DNA of 64,000 nucleotides from Stentor roeselii (Eukaryota > Ciliophora > Heterotrichea > Heterotrichida > Stentoridae): positions 148,119-212,118 of the forward strand of contig RSEH01000029.1 in assembly GCA_006503475.1 (NCBI GenBank), written 5' to 3'. Each line of letters opens with the position of its first letter. The stretch's first letter is position 1. The notes below the pieces were generated by a model. That model was not told the DNA's origin and searched no databases. It worked only from the letters and a program-made list of their open reading frames with translations. This document shows positions 46,874 through 56,492 of this stretch, one piece after another. The position numbers and the translations under genes were made by a program.

Positions 46874-48706
46874 ATGTATTCCGATATATTGGAACTAGTA
46901 AAGAGTCTTCTCGATTCCAAAAACTACAAAGATTTTTGTACAGAGCATCTCTCTGAAATCCAGAGTCATTCAAATGAAGCTTCTTTAAAAAATCATAGCC
47001 CATATAGCATTAAAAAGGCTGAAATAATTATATGTTCAATAGAATGCCTAGAATTGAATGCTAAAGACTTCGGACTGATTCTTGATTCAGTAATTGTACT
47101 ACAAAATCACTCTCGCATAAGTTTTTCCCAACAAGAGATTGATTCTTTCTTGAAAAATTTGATTTTTTTTAAAGTTAATAGTTTCGGGGGTGAATACTTT
47201 GACATTAATAAAGAGAGACAATGCTTCGAAATGTTATATACCGGTTTAAAAAAAAATCCTCAAGTACGTAAAATAATATTGAAAATTAAATATATATTAT
47301 CCAATGTGATTACTTTTATTCAAGAAATGGAACAAGGAGATTTTGAAGGCGTTCACAGAAATATGAAGATTATAAATAATTTAGAAAGAGATATAAAATC
47401 AGGTTTATTGGTTAAAATTGAAGCTTTATTAATGAATAAAATTAAAAAATTTCCTGAAAACAAACAACTTATAGAAACAATAGAATTAATCAATGAAATC
47501 GAAGGCATAAGAAACCAATACCCTTTAAGCTTAAAACTATGCACTGAAATCAACCATTTGTTTCCAAACTTTTTATGTCAGGAATCGGTGAACATAAATT
47601 TATGCTCTTCAATTATAAGAAATTTTATAAATAATTACAACGAAGAAATCCAAACAAAGTCTCAACAGTATTTACAGTTTTCAATTGAAGATGATAATAT
47701 GGATCAGTACGATATTCTCTGCTTGAGACTTCTTTATAATTTACTTAGCTCTCATGACATTATTACATCAATTTTCAGTAGTGAATTGAATTATAAAAAG
47801 GCCACCCAATATTTTAACCCATTGAACATGTTGATAAGTATTTCCAGATATCCTAAAAATATTCAATTATTCTTACTTCACTCAATCGACTATGATAAAG
47901 ATACAGAAAAACAGCTAAAATATATAACTTTATTAGAAGAAAAACCTCTTTTTTCATTTTGCCTAAGTGATAAAAATGACTGGAGAGACTCATTTATTGA
48001 ATCTGTTTTTGAAGAACCTTATTACGGATATTTTAGAGAAATTTATAAATTTCATAGAAATAAACAGGAACCATTTATTGATGATGATTTTAAAAGTAAA
48101 TTAGCACATCTCATAAGTTCGACTACAATTATAGAAGTTCCGGACTATATTACTGGTATAACTCTCAGAAGTCTTTCGATTTTTGTAAAATACTATAGTA
48201 ATGCTAAGACTGCAAAAGGATGCACTTTTTACACTTTGATTCATGAACTTAGCCATGCTGTAAGAAGAATAGATTGCTTAACATATGAAAAGGCAGAAAA
48301 TCTTAGAAATAGTGAAAAATTTTTAATTTTTTCTGAATACAGTTTTAATAAGGAATTGAGGTACAGATTTACAGGGTGTATATCAAATAGAAAAAGTACA
48401 CGTGAGATTAATAAGGAAATTGAAGACTCTTCTCGTGAGTTTGCAGTATTGAATGAAGAGTTACAAGAAGGAAGAAGTACTGAAAAAGTTCTATTCGGAG
48501 AGTGTTTTAATGATCTTAATGAAAGTGCAGCAGAATTTTTGTTATCGTGCAAGGGTTTATCAATTTTAGAATTTCAAAAAATATTAAAAGAAAAAAACAA
48601 CTCTTTTCCAAATGAGTCAAGAGGAAAACTTAGAGTTAGCATCAATAAACTTGTACAGTGTGGATCTAATTTTGCAAGATGGTCTAAAGAATTTTTAGGT
48701 AAGTAA
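46874..48706 (+). CDS. HExxH metalloprotease-like protein, copy B (610 aa)
   Basis: It is nearly identical to copy A, with HELSH and NESAAEFLL intact. Differences cluster in the first 150 residues, in a short region after the zinc helix (loss of one codon; KSTRE versus KSTRK) and at the C-terminus (VSINKLVQCGSNF versus MRVDQRSKLGGCGSDF). The middle 820 bp (47332-48151) appear identical to copy A even at silent positions. Both copies have open frames and the same start, so both are probably functional. The duplicated upstream 400 bp implies similar regulation. Confidence 0.78.
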   Translation: MYSDILELVKSLLDSKNYKDFCTEHLSEIQSHSNEASLKNHSPYSIKKAEIIICSIECLELNAKDFGLILDSVIVLQNHSRISFSQQEIDSFLKNLIFFKVNSFGGEYFDINKERQCFEMLYTGLKKNPQVRKIILKIKYILSNVITFIQEMEQGDFEGVHRNMKIINNLERDIKSGLLVKIEALLMNKIKKFPENKQLIETIELINEIEGIRNQYPLSLKLCTEINHLFPNFLCQESVNINLCSSIIRNFINNYNEEIQTKSQQYLQFSIEDDNMDQYDILCLRLLYNLLSSHDIITSIFSSELNYKKATQYFNPLNMLISISRYPKNIQLFLLHSIDYDKDTEKQLKYITLLEEKPLFSFCLSDKNDWRDSFIESVFEEPYYGYFREIYKFHRNKQEPFIDDDFKSKLAHLISSTTIIEVPDYITGITLRSLSIFVKYYSNAKTAKGCTFYTLIHELSHAVRRIDCLTYEKAENLRNSEKFLIFSEYSFNKELRYRFTGCISNRKSTREINKEIEDSSREFAVLNEELQEGRSTEKVLFGECFNDLNESAAEFLLSCKGLSILEFQKILKEKNNSFPNESRGKLRVSINKLVQCGSNFARWSKEFLGK

Positions 48707-48780
48707 TTTATTATTAATTAGGATTTTATATCTTAGAGAAAGAAATCGAAGAATTGTTGGAAATTTAACAATGAAGTACC

Positions 48781-49852
48781 AGACATTTTCGTCTAAATGA
48801 AGGAATTTGCGATAAAATATAAAGAAATTGAAGAAAACAGATCCTAAATCATTAATTTAAATTTTTCGTTGTGAAAGAAAAACTTTGAAAATTGGAACTT
48901 TGATCAAACTAGTGAAAACATTTATTTCAAAGGTTATTGGCTTTGAAAAAGGATTATATTGAAAAATCCTTGCAGTAAGCACGAAATATCTATTTTTATT
49001 GATAATTTTATTTAAAAGAGGTTTTATCGCACATAAGTTATTTTGTAGGCCAATAATAAAAACCTCAAGAATTGGTCGAGCATATTTTCTCACAATGGTG
49101 GGTTCATCAACTAGTAATAAACTGACTTTTTTATCATTAAGAGATATGCAAGGCTGTTTAAATTAGAGAAGTCTGCTTTAAATGTGATTTAATTATTCAG
49201 ATAGTTCTATACTATGACCGATTGAGTTTTAGGAAATATTGAAGATTAGAATAAAAAATCACAGCACTAAACAAAATTACATAGTTCAACCTGAATATAA
49301 TATTAACTTGCAATCGTAGCTCCAAAATTAAGAATTTCAGCTCAAGATGCTCTTAGCCATTAATCTATTTAGCAAAGTACCAAAAATAGTTCATCCATAA
49401 GTAGCAAAAAATATCATTACAGCACTTTGCATTAAACAATGATAGCAACCCTGAGTACTGTGGAACATCCTATCGAGAGGTTCATATTGTAAATATTGAA
49501 AGGATGATATCAGTCAAATTTTCTTCTAAAAATCTCGTTCTATAAATTCGTCAAATATTTACCCAAATAATCATAAGAATTCTTATTAATTGTTATTTCT
49601 TAGTTGATTTAATAACTTTTATAAGTCAAGATTGTCAACTAATAAAGAATTTATCTATAGAACATTAATAATTCATTTTGAATGAGAAAAGGAGAAAATT
49701 TTTAAATAAGTTAACTTTTCTTATTTTAATATCAAGTTTTAAATTTCAAAATTCTTACAATAAACATTTTATTCTTACTAATTAAGGGTTATTTAAGATA
49801 GCCAGTTCTAAATTTAAGTGATAATAAAACAAAATCTTTAAATCGTTATTAA
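48781..49852. other. AT-rich spacer
   Basis: About 1.07 kb with stops throughout all frames. A 78-codon frame on the minus strand (48857-49093) has no paralogue or motif and looks like chance. No repeat or RNA gene noticed. Confidence 0.5.
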
Positions 49853-51818
49853 TCATAAAATCAAATCTTCTTTTGTCAATCTAAACTCTCTTTTTGTATT
49901 CATATATTTTAGTCCTTTCAACCTTTCTATTTTTACCTCCTTTTCTTCTTTTGTCGTATTCAATATACTAAAACCTGAATAAGTACCTTTCAAAACTATA
50001 TAATCAACACATCTGAACCAAAATAATTGATAACTAAGAAAATGACTGATTTTCCTCATAATTTTTAAGTTATTCCAAACAAACACATCACATGCATCAT
50101 CCATGAAAAGAAAACAATTCTTTCTAAACTTTCCAACCTTTATTTGTCTATTGTGAGTCAATAAAATCTTTGAATTTCTTAAATCTTGTACAATTGATTT
50201 TTCATTTTCAATCATATCACTCGAATAGCACATCACTTCCCAATTTGTTCTTACAAATCGAACTGGAAAAACTCCAAAAAAATACTTTTTCTTTATTTCC
50301 AAACAATCAGTTTCAACACAATAAATAAGTCCATTCCCAGTTCCACACAAAATAACTGTATTTTCAAATACTAAATATAAAACTGTACTTTCAAATGACC
50401 TGCAACAAATATGAGATTTCGAACTCAGACTATATAAGTAAACTCTTCCAAAACCAAAAACAATCAGCTTCAGTTTGATAGAAATTGAGAAATTGAATGA
50501 ATCTATTATTGTCTGGTTTGTTGTTTTTATTGTTTTTTGAGATGAAAGATCGAAACATTCAATGTTTTTCAATACAGCACTTGAATAGAGTTTATTTTTG
50601 AGTAGTTTTACACATAAAACTGGTTGTTTGAAATGATCAAGTACTATTAAAAGTGAAAACGAGGATAAACTCCACACTTTTATAGTGCGATCTTGAGATC
50701 CTGAAACAAATTTTGCAGTTTTTAAGCAGGTGTCTATTGAATTTATTGGTTTTGAATGTGCTTTGAAAGTTTTGAAGAGTTGAAATTGTTTTAAAACTTG
50801 AATAAATCCATCTTCATGCCCAGTTATTAAAGTATCAGTTTCTTCTATAAGACTACTACACTTTAGTTGTTTTCTATATTGTTTGATGATAAAAGGAGAC
50901 TTATGTTCAAGTTTGAACTTTTGAATGGATCCTTGATAGGTTGAGCAGATGAAAAACTGATCATTTTGGACGAATCTTGCAAACATAACTGTGGAATTAG
51001 AATTAATTTGAAATACCAAAGTAATTTTAAAAATTCTCCAAATTTGATACATCCTTGTTGTGATCCACTTAAAAAGTATTGAGAGTTTACCGAAATCATC
51101 AAAGAGAAGATTGGCCCATTAAAAGTTTTTAAGTATTTTTTGAGTTTTTTTGTTTTCAAATCGAAAAGACATATTGTTGAATCGAAGGAACCAGTGATGC
51201 ATAAATTTGATTTTATATCAATTGCTTTTACACTTGATTCATTATAAGTGAAAGATGCAATTTGATTAAAACTCTCAAGACTAAATATTCTGACAGTTCC
51301 ACATTCGCTTCCGACCACAATTACTTTTAGATTTTCTTCTATCGAAATTGAAAATGTTCGAGACATATGAGTCTTTAAAAAGAGAGTGAAACTCTTATGA
51401 ATATTTTTTTTGAGATATTTGAAGTATGTTATTTCTTTAATACACTCTCGATCAAATAGTAATTTTATCTGCTTAAAAAGAACTAAATATTTTGAATTTT
51501 CATAAGTTGAGTTTCTGAGAGATATTATTGATCTATTTAATGCTTTATTATTTCTTTTAATTATTCTAATTGTATAATTTTTAAGCACGAATATAAGACA
51601 CAGAAATTTAGGTAAAGTTGAATGTTTGATGACTTTATAAATTTAATTCTTTTTTTAGTATTAGCTTGGGTGTTTTGATTTACTATTTTATTTTTTTTAA
51701 CTTCTGAAACAATATGATTTAGTGGATTCAGTATATGAGCTCTTAATTCCGAAGATTTTATAGTTTTTTCTTGACAAATACATTTATAGACCTTTTTATC
51801 GAATATCACCTTGATCAT
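49853..51818 (-). pseudogene. WD40-repeat gene with two frameshifts
   Basis: Three overlapping minus-strand frames form one protein. The first (from ATG 51818) carries a C-x-C...H-x-x-x-x-x-x-H cluster (KCICQEKTIKSSELRAHILN). The second has WD40 blades (GSECGTVRIFSLES, TGSFDSTICLFDLKT, SGSQQGCIK). The third continues with IWRIF and SGSQDRTIKVWSL. The joins lie near 51570 and 51055; the latter is a missing A in ATCAAATTTGG where IKIW would need one more A. Both shifts are consistent with single-base losses. WD40 propellers are interaction platforms; no specific partner is evident. Assembly error is possible. Confidence 0.7.
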
Positions 51819-52285
51819 ATTTATTATAATGGAATATTTAACTAAGTTTATGCAAAAAAAAATGAAATTTTTTACCTAAAGAGATTATTCTTATATTTAT
51901 TTCTAAAACCTAAGTGTCTACTTAAAGATAACTATTTAATAAATCTTATTCTTTTTCATAAGGAGTTCTCTATGCTAAATAAGTACTACACCAATATTTT
52001 TATGTTTTATTAAGTTTTTAAGTGATCCTCAAAAAAAAAAAACTGATTTGATTAAATTTACATCATTATTTGACGATTTTTTATTTAAGTGCAATAAACA
52101 ATAAATCAAAAGCTAAGTAAATAATTAGAAAAGAAATTTTCTGTATACTTACCAATTAATACTTAAAATCTTTAGATTACTTCAATTTGAAGAAAGTACT
52201 ACTATCTATCAATTTTAAACTAACTAGATAGTATCTGAAGATATTTATATATGCTCTATTATAGAAGGTTGAATTATTTTAGTTT
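51819..52285. other. AT-rich spacer
   Basis: About 470 bp, extremely AT-rich, no supportable feature. Confidence 0.5.
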
Positions 52286-52959
52286 TCAATTATCTTGAGT
52301 CGCGAGTTCTCCAGCTACTAGTTCAAACTGTTCAGCTGGAGGTTCGCTTTGTCCAGAGCTTCTTTGACCTTGACGAAAATCTTCAGCTGGAAGAACTCTT
52401 CCTGGGTCTGGGTCCTGGATACTCCTCATCCGCGTGTTGAGAGTCGATTCGTAGTCACTCATGTCGAAGACCTTCGACGACTTCGGGCCAGGAAGTTTTT
52501 GGTTAAATCTTAGTTTTTTCTAAGGTTTCTCTTATATACTCAGCGGCAGGAACCGCGTCCTTGATTTTGAGTTTTTTTTTCCTCGGATTTCGTGTCCACA
52601 GGAAAATCAGCGAAAATCTATAGAATTTCTTTTCGATCTTTTCATTGTCGGCAAGTTGGATCTGCTTGAGGGCCAAACGTTCAGTTATCTGAAGCATTCG
52701 TTGTTCAAAGATGAAATGTTTCCATTGTTCACCTTCTTCTTCGCCTTGACCAAAGCACTGCGGCAGAACTCGAATAAGTTCATTTAAACCTTTTTGTTGA
52801 AAGATAGAAACCATCACTTCTTTAAGTCTTCTGAAAAGTGGTTTAGGATCTTTGTCATTCTGATGAGGTCTTTTTGAAACAACTCGAATGGAAATTTTTG
52901 GCTTAAAGGGTTTAACGTCCTGAACTCGAAACTGTCTTAACTTTCTTTGATTTTCTCAT
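52286..52959 (-). pseudogene. Gene relic of normal codon composition
   Basis: This minus-strand stretch has balanced GC unlike its flanks. From ATG 52959 the frame breaks after one codon or so. A shifted frame then reads ENQRKLRQFRVQDVKPF and runs through VMVSIFQQKGLNELIRVL to EYIRETLEKT, where an A-run shift leads to RFNQKLPGPKSSKVFD and on to TGA at 52286-52288 (ELATQDN). The joined product would be about 220 residues, helical and polar. I do not recognise it. It looks like a once-normal gene decaying within the AT-rich region. Confidence 0.5.
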
Positions 52960-53396
52960 TTTGGATTAATTCAGTGTCACTTTATTATTGTGCTTTTTTA
53001 TACTGAGTTTAGTTGTTTGAGGATAAAAACTCTAAGTTTGTAACTTTGGTTAATTTGCAGGAAAGACTTAAAATCAACCAGACACAAAATGTGGTGGCAT
53101 AGATTGGAAGAATTGTCATTTATTTTTCAAATTAGGCAGGCACAAAGTCAGAATAGTGAGCATCATGAAATAATAAATTAGATAAATGAATAATATTCAA
53201 ATAATTAACTACGAGTATAATTAAGTTATCTAATTAACATAATCTTATGTAATATTGTAGTATTTCTTTATAAGAATATGGAAATTATAAGTATTTGATA
53301 AAGGATATTTGAAAACTTACTTTTAGAGACTTGCACATGATTTATGAAATATTCGAAATTCTTTGATAATATTTTTAACCCCCCCCCTAAATAAAA
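52960..53396. other. AT-rich spacer with a C9 run upstream of the kelch gene
   Basis: No gene seen. A run of nine C at 53379-53387, 9 bp before ATG 53397, stands out because the surrounding DNA is about 80% A+T. Confidence 0.5.
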
Positions 53397-54671
53397 ATGA
53401 AGTGCTTTCAGAGTGGTTGTAATACGAGCCCTAACTTTTTCTGTACATGTCGAAAGAAAATAGAATACTGTTGCAGTTTCCATATGGCTTATCATCTAGG
53501 CCAGCCAGGAGATAAAAAACACAAGTTTTTTTCAACCCTTAAAAATTTGGATGCTAGTAATAGAGTTCCCATCATTGAAAAGCTTAAAGAGTCAATCTCT
53601 GAATTCAAGCAACTAAAAATCAAAGTCTTCGAAATTTCAATTGCCTTCACCACCTTAACCATTGAGTGTGTAAAAAAACTAGATGAAATCATTAATTATA
53701 ACAAAAGGTTGCTAAAAGATTCAATATCATATAGTCAAATCAACATCACAGTTTCATATAATAAAAAATACCGAGAAAATAACCTTAGTCTTGAAATGCT
53801 TCAGCTTAATAAAAAAGAACAATTTAAAGGCATAAACTTCGATGCATTCATTATAAATGTTAATAATTTCCAAAATTTACTGAAGAACACTCAAGAAAAA
53901 TTTGTCAAACCTTATAATGATACTTTTTTATATTACTTCATAGATAATACCAAATGTTTGGTAAAGTTCAATACAAAAATTTATTCCCATTTCAAGAAAA
54001 AAATTAATGATATTCAGCGTGTTGGAAGAAGAGCATCTGTATACTGTTTAAATGATGGGAATATATTTTGCTATGGTGGTGGCCACGAAAAATCAATATC
54101 ATCTACTTTTTACGTTAATCAAAATACTTTTACTGTGACTCGTTTACCAAATGGCAAAAGCAGGCATAGTGCGAGACCTGTTATATTAAGAGATAGAATT
54201 TACGTTTTCGGAGGATGGAGTGACAAGTGCTTGAATTCGGCTGATTATTTTGATATTAAGGCTGAGAAATGGACTGAAGTAGCCCAATTGCCAAGTCCTC
54301 AATCGGATACCAGCTCAATAAAAATCAAATCCGAAATAATAATCACAGGTTGCTATAATTTCTTTCAATCTTATAGCGTAGATCTAAATCAATATAAAGA
54401 TCTTAAGTCAGGAATCAAAATCAACAGCAATAACATTTTATTAAAAAATAAAGATTTTATCTTCGTTCTTTGCAAAAAGATTTACTATTGCAAAAAGACG
54501 AAACTAAAAAATTGGATCAGCCATCCTTGTAAAACTTTATCCTTTGATATGAATAGTTCTATACCTGTTATAAGAGACAATAAGGCTTATTTCATTGATG
54601 AGGATTATCGAATCTTCATGTTTAATTTTGATGATTTGAGCTTCATTATTATTGGCAAAGGAAAAATTTAG
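53397..54671 (+). CDS. B-box-like zinc-finger / kelch-repeat protein (424 aa)
   Basis: The N-terminal array C3-x4-C8-x7-C16-x-C18-x6-C25-x3-H29-x3-H33-x8-H42 matches the gene at 5887. A helical linker (about 50-190) and a propeller follow, with kelch blades NIFCYGGGHEKS (about 221-232) and RIYVFGGWSDKCLNSADYFD (about 266-285), each with the GG and downstream Tyr/Trp. The frame is intact, unlike the copy at 45045. Composition is AT-rich like its surroundings. Possible role: adaptor binding partners through the propeller; no enzymatic motif seen. Confidence 0.78.
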   Translation: MKCFQSGCNTSPNFFCTCRKKIEYCCSFHMAYHLGQPGDKKHKFFSTLKNLDASNRVPIIEKLKESISEFKQLKIKVFEISIAFTTLTIECVKKLDEIINYNKRLLKDSISYSQINITVSYNKKYRENNLSLEMLQLNKKEQFKGINFDAFIINVNNFQNLLKNTQEKFVKPYNDTFLYYFIDNTKCLVKFNTKIYSHFKKKINDIQRVGRRASVYCLNDGNIFCYGGGHEKSISSTFYVNQNTFTVTRLPNGKSRHSARPVILRDRIYVFGGWSDKCLNSADYFDIKAEKWTEVAQLPSPQSDTSSIKIKSEIIITGCYNFFQSYSVDLNQYKDLKSGIKINSNNILLKNKDFIFVLCKKIYYCKKTKLKNWISHPCKTLSFDMNSSIPVIRDNKAYFIDEDYRIFMFNFDDLSFIIIGKGKI

Positions 54672-56492
54672 CATAATTAAAGCTAGTTTTAGAATTTAAT
54701 CAATGAGAGTCTTCATTATTTTTTTGATAATTTGAGTTTGATCTTTGCTGCTTATTGGGAAATTTAGTGTAACTAATTGGTGGAGTTTAAAACCAAACGC
54801 AATTAATTAAAGTAAACTTATGCAAATTAAGATGCTTAAGCCTTAGCCTAAGAAATTGAATTTCCGATTAATATGTTGGAGTCTATTGATTAAGAAAGTT
54901 TCTTTTGAAATTTGAACTTAAAAATTTATGGATAGAAGCTTACTCATAAGAAAACCAATATTTCATTTGTGTTCTTTGAATATAAAATAATTTTAATATA
55001 GTAAATAAAAATACCTTATTACTTGATTGTGATATTATTTATATTATTTCAGTTTCAGGTAGAATATTGATAAGAATTCAGTAAATTTTATTTGTTAGAA
55101 ACTGTTGTTTCTGAAGAAATATGAAATCGGCTAAGATTTTCTTTAATTATTTACCTTTCGATTTATTTTTACTGATTTTTCAAATTTTGAACTTATGATA
55201 ATGATTTAGGATGCATAAATTCAAGTTGATTTATCTTTTTTTAAAAATTAATTTCCTTAATTTACAATTTTTAGAACTTACTGGATTATCTGGATCTCTA
55301 TATTTTGCCCATTTATTTTGAATATATCAAACAATCATTCATCTCAGTTAGCAGAATAAATCGAATCTCGAAAGAAAAGAGACAATATTTCATTTCATAA
55401 GGATTAAAATAAGATATAAGAATATAGAATCCAATATAAATCTGACGATAATAATTGCTGCATACATCGCCATAGCGGTATACTTATCATATTTAACACC
55501 AGTTACCTCCTCTGTTTGCTTGTAATTTAAGTTTATAATATTTTTTCATGGAAATTTTAATGATGATGCATAATATTGTATCTATTTGAATACTTAAATA
55601 AAAGGTTATACCTCTGAAATCTTTTACTTTGGAGTTTTTATATTTCTAATAGATTAACTTTTAGATATTCAATCTCTTTGTACAAACTTATTAAGGTTTT
55701 AGAGTCTCTTTAATCTAATTATAGAAGCAAATAACTTTAATGAGTTAGCTTAGCTGGATTATAAAAGACTTTTATATAAAATAATTAGGGAATACTGCGG
55801 ATAATAATTCAATAAATTTGAAAATTTGAAAATTAGTTTTGATCTAGTCTTTATGAAATTTATTAGTGTTTTTCACAATTTAAACTTTTTTTAAAAAATT
55901 ATATTCAGCATGTTATATATCTTTTTATGTCATCTATTTCATCTTTATTATGATTCTTAAAATATTGAATCTTTATAAAATATCTTTTTTATCAAAAATA
56001 TAAAATGTGTCTTTAAGTGATAATATCAAATTACCATAGAAATTAGGTTAAGTATTACATAGAATAAAATAAGGATATTAAAAAAAATAATATTCTACTT
56101 TTCCACTAGGAAAAATTAAGAAAGTCGAATCTAGTGTTTAATTCAAAACTATTTTTTAAGGATTTAACAAATAATTAAGATATATTTCGTGAATGTAAAA
56201 GAAATTGAAATGAAGTTTTATAAAATAAAATCTTATGTTTCAAAGTATGCCATGGGATTATTTAAATTATCTAAAAGGATAGATCCATGCAATTTAAAAC
56301 TATTGAGATTAGGTTATTTCGAGATTTTACTCAATTTTACAATACATCTTTTTGAGAAAATAGACTACTGAGTAAGTTTGTAAATTACAATCTTTAAGGT
56401 ATAAGCACAATAAAGATACTATATAATAACAAAACCTAAGAGAAATTCTTAAATATTCTATATTCTTCCCATTTCACCATTGTTCTTTATAA
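54672..56492. other. Long AT-rich spacer with one coding-like island
   Basis: About 1.8 kb, mostly stop-rich. An island at 55352-55525 is open for 57 codons ending in TAA and encodes a clear membrane segment (LTIIIAAYIAIAVYLSYL, about codons 31-48) with locally higher GC; it has no ATG and may be the 3' relic of a membrane-protein gene. A 60-codon frame at 56189-56371 without a good ATG is probably chance. Confidence 0.4.

Larger units (their letters stand above)
44444..48780 (+). repeat. Tandem duplication, copy B, interrupted
   Basis: The copy begins with the receptor tail, matches copy A to about 44822, is interrupted by a 1.64-kb segment carrying the broken zinc-finger/kelch gene (44823-46458), resumes at the sequence ctcaaaagatttctg, and continues through metalloprotease copy B to about 48780. 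No clear target-site duplication is visible at the insert ends. Confidence 0.8.

Noticed and set aside
53379-53387. C9 run as internal telomere repeat
   Set aside because: It is a single homopolymer without any repeated unit.
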